Below, piece by piece: positions 11,096 to 20,922 of a stretch of 27,382 nucleotides of DNA. Under the pieces are notes generated by a model, which saw nothing but the letters and a program-made list of their open reading frames with translations, searched no databases and was not told where the DNA came from. This DNA comes from Cerrena zonata. Its lineage: Eukaryota; Basidiomycota; Agaricomycetes; Polyporales; Cerrenaceae. Every line of letters begins with the position of its first letter. Within the stretch, counting starts at the first letter, position 1. The stretch covers positions 1 to 27,382 of the forward strand of contig JASBNA010000144.1 of NCBI GenBank assembly GCA_038087015.1. The letters run 5' to 3'. The translations under genes and the position numbers were made by a program.

Positions 11096-11487
11096 ACCGT
11101 CAAGTTCTTCTTCTTCAGTCGCAGTAAGTCCTCCACCGCCGGGACGAGGATGGCTGTGAGTACCATCATGCTCCCATACCGGTACCTTGAGAGAGGTACC
11201 TTCTGGGTTCATCCGAGTATAGATCCATGTGCGTGCATCACATTGGATATGTGAGAGGGATCCTTGACAACGGTTTACGGGACAACTGTGCTTCAATTGC
11301 CTACGACGAGCGTTGACATCGGTACATGGTCGAAGTGCACATTGGCAAGAGCTGCAGGAAAATACACCAAGACATACTCGTTTTTCGGCTGTATGTCCTC
11401 GATGCATTTGCTTGCTACCAGAACGTCATGCCCCTTTTGTGTAACGCCACTTGGTACACAACCTATCCTCATCAACTGAGCGTTCAC
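11096..11487 (-). other. GCM-like zinc-binding domain of the MULE transposase
   Basis: In the 11407-11093 frame cysteines occur at residues 12, 18, 21, 23, 28, 42, 47 and 56, followed by VWEHDGTHSHPRPGGG (residues 77-92). The HxHPRP ending and Cys spacing resemble the GCM DNA-binding fold, which uses two zinc ions. In a transposase such a domain would probably bind the element ends. The start of the domain (DVLVASKCIEDIQPKN, about 11430-11370) is in a different frame, so a frameshift falls inside it. A TAA at 11095-11093 follows directly after ATEEEELDG and the same frame continues into the DDE core. FLYWCH/WRKY-type fingers are related alternatives. Confidence 0.6.
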
Positions 11488-12140
11488 AGTTAATAGAACC
11501 GTTGGGCCAACCTAGTACCCCCATTTCAGTTAATCGAAAGAGAGATTATCTGACGAAAATTCATACCGTTATCACTGTCAGCAGATATCTCATTTGCGGT
11601 TGCGGGATGCTCTTCTATAGATCTCGTGTTCGCTGCGTTAGGAGCAGCACTTTCTCTGTGGCTCGGCGGTGGGGTGGCCATGCGTAGGGAGGCATCTCTG
11701 GATATAGCCAAGGAAAAGGTGCGGGGGAAATGAGTATCCGGGGAACGCATACGGCGGAGGGAATGTAGATGGCTGGCCTTCGGAATTGATTTCATATCAG
11801 TATTAGCAACAAAGTACCGTTCAGAGTGGCCAATCTATACCATACCTTGTTAAGAAATAACATTACCCGCTGTCGGAAGCTCGGAGGGGTGACTAATTGG
11901 TCCGTTTTGAGGATGCATCTGGGACCCACTTGCACCGGAGAAGAATGGGCGTGTTGGCAGTGAAATATGTGTTGCACGAGCATCAGGGAAAGTTGGAGGA
12001 TACATATAGGCTAGGGCACTAGGCGGTAGGAAGGGGGGATAGCTTCCGGGTGTGAGATTAGCCGGGTTCAATGCACTACCTGGGTCTGCAATAACGGAGC
12101 TCAAAACTATTATTCCAAGAATGGTAGATAGACTCAAAAT

Positions 12141-12546
12141 AATAACTCACGTCGAACCGGCTCATTCTTCGAGGTTGAAAGGCCCAAAAAAAATTCTGTA
12201 ATTCTGCGGAAAAAGACATTCAGGAATATAGACCAAATAGTTTGACCAGGTTAAGTACTAGAGGAGAAGTTTGAAGACCGATCACAGCCCGATCATAGTG
12301 ATCATACAGTGATCGACAAGTCTAGAAGGAGGAATACGAGCGGTGCTTAGGATGTCTGCGGTGCAGAAAAAGTTTCGGTGCTGCTCACTCCAGTCCAGGG
12401 TTCGCTCTTCATGAAGGGATTCTATGAGGAAAACAAGACCAATGCATAAAATGTAATGACACACGCAGCATAGAGCGACTGTGAGTGCCTTGCAATGTGT
12501 GGCGAAGAGTTTGATAGATAAGTCCTTCGCTGAATATTTCTGTGAT
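12141..12546. other. Spacer between the MULE gene and the palindrome
   Basis: No assignable gene. GATCA-type words recur at 12280-12315 (GATCACAG, GATCATAG, GATCATAC, GATCGAC). A minus-strand frame enters from the palindrome arm: it begins with the first hAT transposase codons (ATG at 12575-12573) and continues past the palindrome edge into unrelated sequence up to a stop at 12284-12282. This stretch would be the 5' leader of the MULE gene. Confidence 0.45.
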
Positions 12547-13313
12547 CGGTAAGGAGCGGGGGGATTGGATGTCATACTACAATGTGAGATGTGTTGCAAG
12601 AGAACGAAAACACATACGAGAATTTGTGCTTACTGGACGAAGGGGTGCATCTGGTGACCCAGAGCATTTCTCATTCCAGCAGGGTCTCATCGAGAAGATA
12701 ACAAGAGATCTGTTGACCAAAGACATGCTACCTCTACGGAATTCAATTCAAAGTACCGGGAGTACAACCGGGGGTGATCAGAGTTGCCTTCGGACACTTA
12801 GCAACTTGAAGAAGGATGTCAAGTAGCATAAACCGTGGAAATAGTGCAGTATTAATAGAGGTTCACCTCAATGATCTGCTGATACCTCCACGGAGCATGG
12901 AGAAAGGGCCAATCGCAGCAAGGAAACCTGTCCTAAGGCTAGGATAACTCGGATTGTGGAGCTCAGTTCTCACCCTACTAGAAGCATGGTTTGGGGGTTA
13001 ACAAAAGTTATATTGACCGCGGAACCGACCAAACATTAAGCCACTTGCTCAGGCTGTGATTGGTATTTGATAACCCAGCATCGACTCTAACTCTGTTGAA
13101 AATCCGTCGACACGTGGTCTGTGAATATCACTAGCACCCACTATTGCTTGAACATGTCCTCGATCGTGTTCACAATTATGGCCACACAGCACATGTTCAA
13201 GGCCACGGCCTCAACGGCCTCCTCAGGCTATATATTTGGCCTGGCTCGGCTTGGTGTCAATACGGCCTGGCTTGGCTGGCTCAACGGCTTTGAGCCGGGC
13301 CCGCACATCATTA
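12547..13313 (-). mobile_element. Truncated hAT 5' end (left-arm copy)
   Basis: Mirror copy of 16029-16795: hAT terminal inverted repeat at its outer end (13313), subterminal repeats, leader and transposase start codon at 12575-12573, reading toward lower coordinates. It stops after nine codons at 12547, with no trace of the rest of the transposase to its left. It cannot encode transposase and has only one terminus, so it should be immobile, but it retains the whole hAT 5' leader. Confidence 0.85.
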
Positions 13314-14241
13314 GCCTCCAGCGGATACTAACCTAGTGTCATTGTGTGATTTACAGCACTGATAATGTTTCTAGCATGAAGAAGACACCATAGAAATATC
13401 ATTTCATCCCGGGCCCGTTGCCAGTAGGACACACCTCCGTTTCGTCGATAATGAGGAACATAATATTATTGATATCAATGCAAATATCTAAATATATATA
13501 AAGTACAGAAAATTGAATTAAATTAAATCAAATTAACCACTAAACCCACCTCTGCTGGCCGCAGAGCCATGGCTTCATATAATTTCGCAACCACATTACA
13601 TGAGGACCTGACTCCCAAAGATCTATACAACAGTCCTTATAGGACGATGATATATCAAAGGATAAAGAAAACATACCATTTCGGTCAGGCACTTCCAAAT
13701 CAAGGTCAACATCTCCTATATAATATACAAGGGTGAGTAAGCTTATCGAGGTCATGAACAATCATTTTGACATACATTCCAACGATAGTACAATAAGAGA
13801 CGATACCGACTGGGAGTCGAGCTGGAGGAGCGTCACATGTGGCACGAGAATGACACGTTGTGCTTGGGCGCGGCGATCGAATCCATCATCTGCAAGTTGA
13901 AGTTGTAACTGAGTCAGACGTGAAAACGACAAGCACACGAAATCAAGAGACGTACATTTTCATTCCTCATTACTTTGTAATCATTTACGCTGTACTCGCG
14001 GGTTAGGAACTTAAAGCATCAACCATCGCCGGTTATGACCTACCGCCGTAAGTCCCAAGTCCTTATCACAACGACTTTGATGAGTAGACAATGAGGTCGG
14101 CAATGGGGGGTCAACAAAAGGCGAGAAAATTCCTGCGAGGACGAGAGTCAAAAAAGGCATGGATTGACATTCCATCGTACACCTACAGCATACAGCCTGA
14201 GGTATCATAATCGAGGTTTCATGCCAGAGGCTATTGGGCGA

Positions 14242-14269
14242 GAAAGTGTCCGTTGTGACGGACACTTTC
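14242..14269. repeat. Perfect 12-bp hairpin in each palindrome arm
   Basis: GAAAGTGTCCGT (14242-14253) pairs fully with ACGGACACTTTC (14258-14269) around the loop TGTG. The mirrored copy lies at 15073-15100. No U-run follows, so it is not a bacterial-type terminator. It may be a relic of a small foldback repeat. Confidence 0.7.
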
Positions 14270-14477
14270 GAGTGTGCGTGTCGGGCTATAACATGTAGAA
14301 TTCAGTTTTTGCAGCAGGACTTGTCTTGCGTCCTGTTCTATCTAGGAGCTTACGTGGTGCGGCTGAATGCAAGACGTGGCGAGGAGAACGCGGAGAGGAG
14401 TTGGCTCTCGGATGTGATGTACTATTAAGGCATGCGTGACAAGTGTGACGTTTCTTAATATTTTCTTTCTACTACTA

Positions 14478-14867
14478 CTATCACACCACCGGAGTTTGAC
14501 CAAATTGTCAAACTCTATGCGTTCTACAGTTTCCGCAAATAATTTAAATCAGCGGTGCAAGTATATGGCAGAGATATACTACTACATAAATTGTACAGAT
14601 TTATAGCAGGTTCGGTGTAAAATTGAGTGTGCCAGAGGGGAAAGGGTAGGATTTTGACACTAGAGTTTGACCAAATTGTCAAACTCTATGCGTTCTACAG
14701 TTTCCGCAAATAATTTAAATCAGCGGTGCAAGTATATGGCAGAGATATACTACTACATAAACTGTACAGATTTATAGCAGGTTCGGTGTAAAATTGAGTG
14801 TGCCAGAGGGGAAAGGGTAGGATTTTGACACTAGAGTTTGAAGCGTCAAACTCCGGTGGTGTGATAG
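14478..14867. mobile_element. Central MITE with internal 171-base tandem duplication
   Basis: Same family as the 219-base MITE at 3265-3483, with the same 23-base termini and TA flanks (14476-14477 and 14868-14869). It is 390 bases, exactly 219 + 171. A segment from AGTTTGACC to CTAGAGTTTGA is present twice in tandem, with the join at about 14664-14670 where left-end and right-end AGTTTGA words coincide. The two internal copies differ at one seen position (ATAAATTGTAC versus ATAAACTGTAC), and both differ from the solo copy at AAATAATTT versus AAATGATTT. It occupies the axis of the palindrome. Confidence 0.92.
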
Positions 14868-15452
14868 TAGTAGAAAGAAAATATTAAGAAACGTCACACT
14901 TGTCACGCATGCCTTAATAGTACATCACATCCGAGAGCCAACTCCTCTCCGCGTTCTCCTCGCCACGTCTTGCATTCAGCCGCACCACGTAAGCTCCTAG
15001 ATAGAACAGGACGCAAGACAAGTCCTGCTGCAAAAACTGAATTCTACATGTTATAGCCCGACACGCACACTCGAAAGTGTCCGTCACAACGGACACTTTC
15101 TCGCCCAATAGCCTCTGGCATGAAACCTCGATTATGATACCTCAGGCTGTATGCTGTAGGTGTACGATGGAATGTCAATCCATGCCTTTTTTGACTCTCG
15201 TCCTCGCAGGAATTTTCTCGCCTTTTGTTGACCCCCCATTGCCGACCTCATTGTCTACTCATCAAAGTCGTTGTGATAAGGACTTGGGACTTACGGCGGT
15301 AGGTCATAACCGGCGATGGTTGATGCTTTAAGTTCCTAACCCGCGAGTACAGCGTAAATGATTACAAAGTAATGAGGAATGAAAATGTACGTCTCTTGAT
15401 TTCGCGTGCTTGTCGTTTTCACGTCTGACTCAGTTACAACTTCAACTTACAG

Positions 15453-15802
15453 ATGATGGATTCGATCGCCGTGCCCAAGCACAACGTGTCATTCTCGTGC
15501 CACGTGTGACGCTCCTCCAGCTCGACTCCCAGTCGGTATCGTCTCTTATTGTACTATCGTTGGTATGTATGTCAAAATGATTGTTCATGACCTCGATAAG
15601 CTTACTCACCCTTGTATATTATATAGGAGATGTTGACCTTGATTTGGAAGTGCCTGACCGAAATGGTATGTTTTCTTTATCCTTTGATATATCATCGTCC
15701 TATAAGGACTGTTGTATAGATCTTTGGGAGTCAGGTCCTCATGTAATGTGGTTGCGAAATTATATGAAGCCGTGGCTCTGCGGCCAGCAGAGGTGGGTTT
15801 AG
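15453..15802 (+). pseudogene. Probable exons of an unidentified gene in the right arm (mirrored at 13540-13889)
   Basis: From an acceptor (CTTACAG, ending 15452) an exon reads DGFDRRAQAQRVILVPRVTL and on to SSLIVLSL (ending 15562). It is followed by a 64-base GTATGT..TATAG intron (15563-15626), a short exon to 15665, a second intron beginning GTATGT, and a final exon ending in TAG at 15800-15802. The splice sites and the composition of the first exon look like real coding sequence; the reading phase of the later exons is uncertain. I do not recognise the protein. The left-arm copy has lost the first donor site. It lies outside the hAT terminus, so it may be ordinary host DNA that the element landed beside. 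Confidence 0.3.
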
Positions 15803-16141
15803 TGGTTAATTTGATTTAATTTAATTCAATTTTCTGTACTTTATATATATTTAGATATTTGCATTGATATCAATAATATTATGTTCCTCATTATCGACGA
15901 AACGGAGGTGTGTCCTACTGGCAACGGGCCCGGGATGAAATGATATTTCTATGGTGTCTTCTTCATGCTAGAAACATTATCAGTGCTGTAAATCACACAA
16001 TGACACTAGGTTAGTATCCGCTGGAGGCTAATGATGTGCGGGCCCGGCTCAAAGCCGTTGAGCCAGCCAAGCCAGGCCGTATTGACACCAAGCCGAGCCA
16101 GGCCAAATATATAGCCTGAGGAGGCCGTTGAGGCCGTGGCC

Positions 16142-16196
16142 TTGAACATGTGCTGTGTGGCCATAATTGTGAACACGATCGAGGACATGTTCAAGC
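16142..16196. repeat. Subterminal inverted repeat in hAT 5' region
   Basis: TTGAACATGT (from 16143) is matched by ACATGTTCAA (to 16195), separated by about 33 bases, just inside the hAT terminus and its GGCC-rich zone. A related word CATGTTCAAGG occurs beyond the 3' end at about 20993-21003. The mirrored copy is at 13146-13200. Such repeats often serve as transposase-binding sites. Confidence 0.5.
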
Positions 16197-16766
16197 AATA
16201 GTGGGTGCTAGTGATATTCACAGACCACGTGTCGACGGATTTTCAACAGAGTTAGAGTCGATGCTGGGTTATCAAATACCAATCACAGCCTGAGCAAGTG
16301 GCTTAATGTTTGGTCGGTTCCGCGGTCAATATAACTTTTGTTAACCCCCAAACCATGCTTCTAGTAGGGTGAGAACTGAGCTCCACAATCCGAGTTATCC
16401 TAGCCTTAGGACAGGTTTCCTTGCTGCGATTGGCCCTTTCTCCATGCTCCGTGGAGGTATCAGCAGATCATTGAGGTGAACCTCTATTAATACTGCACTA
16501 TTTCCACGGTTTGTGCTACTTGACATCCTTCTTCAAGTTGCTAAGTGTCCGAAGGCAACTCTGATCACCCCCGGTTGTACTCCCGGTACTTTGAATTGAA
16601 TTCCGTAGAGGTAGCATGTCTTTGGTCAACAGATCTCTTGTTATCTTCTCGATGAGACCCTGCTGGAATGAGAAATGCTCTGGGTCACCAGATGCACCCC
16701 TTCGTCCAGTAAGCACAAATTCTCGTATGTGTTTTCGTTCTCTTGCAACACATCTCACATTGTAGT

Positions 16767-19700
16767 ATGACATCCAATCCCCCCGCTCCTTACCGTCCGC
16801 AGCGGTCGATCAAGCTCACTCAGAAGCTGAGAGACCCGGACAATCTTGGTGAGCACAAAGAGTATACGTGGAATACTATGGCCACCCATAACCATCGTGT
16901 TCAACCAGATATACTTGAACCTACTCAGTCGTCTTCTGTTCCTCCTGCTTCAGTATCACCACCCGTACCTACCTTACCCGCAACACTAGGAGTCAAGTCA
17001 GCCATCACAGCCCCCGAAACTGCTGAGTCTGAGCCACCGTCACCGGCGATCCCAATCTCATCCGATGTAACCAGTGATGATAGTAGCTCCGATAACGAAC
17101 AGAAATCGAAAAAGACCAAGAAGCGTTCGAAGGGCTCAGCTGGCAAAGCTAAAGGTGTCGTACTTATTTACTATCCATCCCTCAAGTAGTTACTCATTGT
17201 TCACTCATTACACGGCACGGAAAAGGCAACGGAAGGCACCTAGAGGACCTCTAGATCCTGTCGACGATGAAGGGTTTCTCAAAGACGTTGATGTCCAGTC
17301 ATTTGTCAATCCACCACCGAAGCAGAAAACGCGCAACACGGACCACTTCTTTGGACCTAGTATCGGCACGGAACAGCGTCGTCAATGTCGGGTAGCTGGA
17401 TGCACGTGAGTAATCACAACTTATGAGAGAACGAAACAATCAAGCTAACTTAAGTTCTAGAAGTCACTTTGTACTTGAAGTGACAACCTTACGGCGACAC
17501 ATGCAGGCTCGTCGTAAGGTATGTTATGCATATTTTTCTAAAGTATTTGCTCATAGGTCATATGAAATCTATCAAGAATGGTGCCGTAACAACGACTTCG
17601 ATTCGAGATTACCCAAAGATATGACCGCACGTAAGGAAGCGCTAGCTAAGGAGGCTGAACATCAGCAAACTCCCCATGGCTATTTGAAGGAGCTCCCACC
17701 AAAGGAACGGGTCATTAAGTACTCCGAATAACAATTCCGAGAAGTGGCAATCGAGTGGTTAATTGTCACAGACAAGGTAAGCATATTATTTCTCAATCTC
17801 TCAGCCTCATTTGGTTTATCTGCGAACATCCTTCAGCCCCTGGGAGCATTGGAGCATCCCAAGTTTCAAGAAATGATCCAGGTTGCTGCAGCCGCTACGA
17901 ATGGAGTTAGTATTCCTTCTCGCAAGGTATGCCGTGCGGATGCCATGAATATGTTCAAGAAACGTATGTGTGATCTTCGCGAGAAACTTAAAAGTGGTGT
18001 GGTTACCTCTACAGTCAGCTTGGCTGTCGACGCCTGGCAGGCGAGTAATACTGATGGTTATCTTGCGGTAACTGGACACTGGATTTAGGTGAAAAGTGAT
18101 AATTCATGGCATCTCGAAAGTGCATTATTAGGCTTTACGAAGCTCAATAATGCCCACAATGGTGTCCGCCTGGGACAGGCCTTATATCGAGTTGTCGATC
18201 GACTCGGTATTGCACATAAGGTACCATCTTTAATATCACATCTCGCTAACTGAAACTAACCAATAATAATCCAGATCTCCAAGGTTACATGTGACAACGC
18301 AAGCAATAACGGGATGATGCTCGAAGAGTTCGCCAAGCATGTTGAGAACTGTCATCAGTGCTCTTTTGACCCTGTCAAAGATCGCAGTAAGTGAGTAATC
18401 TTGTTTCAATCTCAAGATTGTTTTCTAAATAAAACTTCTCTTCAAATAGTTGTTTAGGACATGTCATCAATCTTGCGACCCAAATATTGATAAGTACATA
18501 TGGTAAATCACCTCATTACTATGGGGTGTCACCGCTCGTAATAGACCTCCAAACGTAATTCAGACCTTTCTCCCTTTCATACTCATCCAAATGAACTCAA
18601 AAATTTGTGACAGGTTCATGCCATTGCTGTCCATATGTTTCTCGGTTTTGGTGTCAAATGGATCAGCAGTTAGAACACAATTCCAAATTTATATCAAAAG
18701 TGGGTCTGCCAAAAAGGGAAAGAGTGCTCAGATCCCATCGATCTGCTGAATGAAATAATTCTATTTGCTGTCATTAAGCTTTTCCAGCTTGTATCTTTCA
18801 TATAACATAGCTCTGGATAAAGAAAGGAGGATGTGGAAGCATACGGAGGGTATTTTGGCCTTCAATGAGTGACAAAAGCGTGATATTTCAAACTCCGCTA
18901 AGAGAGAACTGTCTGCCAAGGTAACGCGTGACTAAAGTATTACGAGCGGTGGTCAGGCATCATTTCTCCTTGAAGGTTCTCCACAAACTCAACAGCTCCA
19001 CATTTAAATTCAGAAAAAATTGGGTCATATAGACAGAACATAATCGCATTCAAATGTGCGGTTTGGGGGCAAACTAAGTGCTCGGGACCCAGGGATGGAC
19101 GGATTATCGAAAAGTATTACGAGCGGCAACACCCCATAGTATGACCCTGAAGCACCAGAAAATGATATCGCAGGAACAAATGGACCTTAGCGAGATGAAA
19201 TTGGGCTTGTACGCGCGATCGCAGTTAAAGTATGTTAGTAGCTTAATTCGAATGTCAATCATAATGAGTAATCACCGAATTTCATCATCACAGGAACGTT
19301 CTTCAGCACAGCGCAAAGAGCTATTCCGTGAAATCCAACAACGCTCCAATGTAGTGGTAGTAAAGCAGCTCATACTTGACATGAAAATACGGCGGTCGTC
19401 AACTTATGCTATGCTTCACCGCAGCGAGCCGTCGAAGAAGGCAAGTGCTTTGCTTAGATGCACAAGAGTATATTGACATAATATTTATCATTTAGTTTGT
19501 TGACACTTTCGTCTGCAAGATGGCTTTGTGCGCAAGCAACGCTGAAGAACGACGAAAGATCGATAATCTCAAGCTAACTTTTGACGAGTGGGAGCGTGTC
19601 GGGTCGTTTTTACAGCTTCTTTCACATGTCGATTCACATCAGCAGATGTTTTCTTCGGAAAATGAACCGTGTCTGTATGTTTTTTTTTAGTTTTAGAGGG

Positions 19701-20735
19701 ACTTCACAAGGCATGGTCCGTCCGCGCAGAGAAGAAACAATATGAACCCTTTTCACGTGCTCTCAAAGTTGCATGTCACAAGATTTCCGAATACTATGAC
19801 AAAACTGGTAATACCGATGCTTATGTGGTTTCAATATGTACGTGTGACACTCCTATGTAGCTCACAAATGTATTGCTCACACAAACGACTTAAATTAGTC
19901 CTGAATCCATGTCAGAAAGGTGCCTACTTTAAGAAATACTGGTCATCAACGCTTGAAACGGAGGCTCTTACATCAATGGAAGATGTCGTACTCGTATTCA
20001 TCAACGCTCCAGATCTAATACCCATTTCTATTTAGTTCAAGGCTCGACATATTCAGATGTTCGGACAGTCTTCAATGCCACCATGCAAGTCTTCCCAAAC
20101 CTCTACTAAGATGTCAGCACTTCTGCGCGATCTTTCTAGCGACTCGGAGGAAGAGATCGAGACGGAATCACATGAAAATCCCAATGTTGATCCAAAGAAG
20201 CCGTGGCTCGCCGAATTTCACAAGTATCTCCACAGTAACGATTCAGATTACCTTGGCGATGGTATATCCATCATACAGTGGTGGGGGGTAAGTAGGTTTA
20301 TTCGAAACGGTTGCATCCCATTCCTTCTGAAATACTACATTCTAACTTTCTATCTTATAGCTACATAGTCCTCAGTATCCGGTGTGGTCATCCCTAGCTC
20401 GTGACTACCTTGCTATCATGGCATCTTCCGTCTCGAGCGAGCGTGCATTCTCCCAAGGGGGTATCACTATCAGCAAATGGCGTTCTCGCTTTAAAGGGGA
20501 CACCGTTGAAGCACTTCAAGTACTCAAGTGCTCAATTCGGAAAGACCTTATCTTCCGTGACCGAGATCCCTCGTCAGCGATGGAACTAGAGCTTCACAGC
20601 GAAGGTGGTGGATCAGAATTAGAGGATAATGAAAGGGGTAATGCAGAGACACAAGCAGAAGAGGTAGAAACATGGGATAAAGTGCTTGATGACTACGTTT
20701 TTGATGATCCTGACAATCTGGATGTGGTAGAATAG
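16767..20735 (+). pseudogene. hAT transposase, BED finger to hATC domain, interrupted
   Basis: The start ATG is at 16767 (MTSNPPAPYR). A Ser/Pro-rich acidic N-terminus runs to about 17150. A BED-type finger follows: CRVAGC before a 55-base intron (17406-17460), then TTLRRHMQARRK, in which the second zinc His seems replaced by Arg. RNase-H-like core pieces are VSLAVDAWQASNTDGYL (first Asp about 18029), VTCDNASNNGMML (second Asp about 18293), GHVINLATQI (about 18475) and KIRRSSTYAML (about 19390). The hATC dimerisation region ends the gene with IMASSVSSERAFSQGG (catalytic-type Glu about 20439). Stops include TAA 17729-17731 and TAG 18086-18088; the stretch 18550-19080 and several points to 20040 carry further stops and shifts. 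It reads ISEYYDKTGNTDAYVVSI near 19790. Non-functional as it stands. Confidence 0.85.
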
Positions 20736-20922
20736 GTTTATTTCGATAAATACATGATTTATTCAAAATATAATAATGGGGCCGCGGCTCAAGCCAAAGC
20801 CGGCCTGAGCCAAACTGTATACAATGGCCTGTGGCTTGGCTTATAATTTCTCTGACCTCGAGCCCTAAGGCCAAATCCGGGGTCTTCACGCCAAGCCGGG
20901 CCTGCACACCACTAATGGTACA

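Larger units (their letters stand above)
6990..12140 (-). pseudogene. Mutator-like (MULE) transposase gene with GCM-like and ubiquitin-protease-like domains, multi-exon, broken
   Basis: A large gene can be followed along the minus strand for about 5 kb. In order: a Pro/Tyr-rich N-terminus (about 12080-11600, e.g. PGSYPPFLPPSALAYMYPP), a GCM-like zinc domain (11487-11096), a DDE core (11092-10014), a short linker containing YDVNDGRAPDT (about 9940), a C19-like protease domain (9842-8730), a Ser/Thr-rich linker (8644-8330), and a C-terminal region (8300-7180) ending in a basic tail (KVPRPRMRQRQQ, about 7170-7135). Plausible introns include 10514-10470 (GTAAGT..CTAG). In-frame stops lie at 11095-11093, 9260-9258, 7703-7701 and 7637-7635; frameshifts lie near 11370 and 9870. 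Between lesions the frame runs on, so decay looks recent. Terminal inverted repeats and a 9-base target duplication could not be found by eye. Confidence 0.75.
12547..14477 (+). repeat. Left arm of 4.25-kb near-perfect palindrome
   Basis: Every base x in 12547-14477 pairs with 29342-x in 14865-16795. I compared the arms line by line and found no gap and seven mismatches: 12829/16513, 13570/15772, 13778/15564, 13838/15504, 13870/15472, 13893/15449 and 13937/15405. That is 1931 bases at 99.6% identity. Outside 12547/16795 identity stops at once. Contents in order: truncated hAT 5' end (12547-13313), then a copy of hAT-flanking DNA up to the MITE. The arm is the likely derived copy because the hAT element is complete only on the other side. 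Confidence 0.97.
14865..16795 (-). repeat. Right arm of 4.25-kb near-perfect palindrome
   Basis: Inverse copy of the left arm. From the axis outward it holds 1161 bases of flanking DNA, including probable exons of an unidentified gene, then the 5' terminus of the hAT element (from 16029), its leader, and the first nine transposase codons. It ends at 16795 inside codon 10 of the hAT transposase, where the hAT gene simply continues. This is why I take it as the original arm. Confidence 0.97.
16029..20914 (+). mobile_element. hAT-superfamily DNA transposon, full length but degenerate
   Basis: The 5' end reads TAATGATGTGCGGGCCCGGC and the inverse of the 3' end (20914 downward) reads TAGTGGTGTGCAGGCCCGGC. 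They agree at 17 of the first 20 positions and have the TAGxGxTG start typical of Ac-like hAT ends. Both subterminal zones are rich in GGCC/GGCTTGG words, a usual transposase-binding feature. A hAT transposase gene lies between, in the expected orientation. The eight bases outside each end (CTGGAGGC and ATGGTACA) do not match, so no target duplication is visible; the left flank may have been rearranged with the palindrome. The first 767 bases are also in the other palindrome arm. Confidence 0.8.

Noticed and set aside
12282..12599. 105-codon minus-strand frame as a gene
   Set aside because: Its first residues are the hAT transposase start and the rest is unrelated spacer, so it is a junction artefact of the truncated hAT copy, at most an upstream ORF.
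13540..14428. Several identical open frames of 60-85 codons appearing once on each strand
   Set aside because: They are the same sequence read from the two palindrome arms, not a gene family; most have no motif or splice context.
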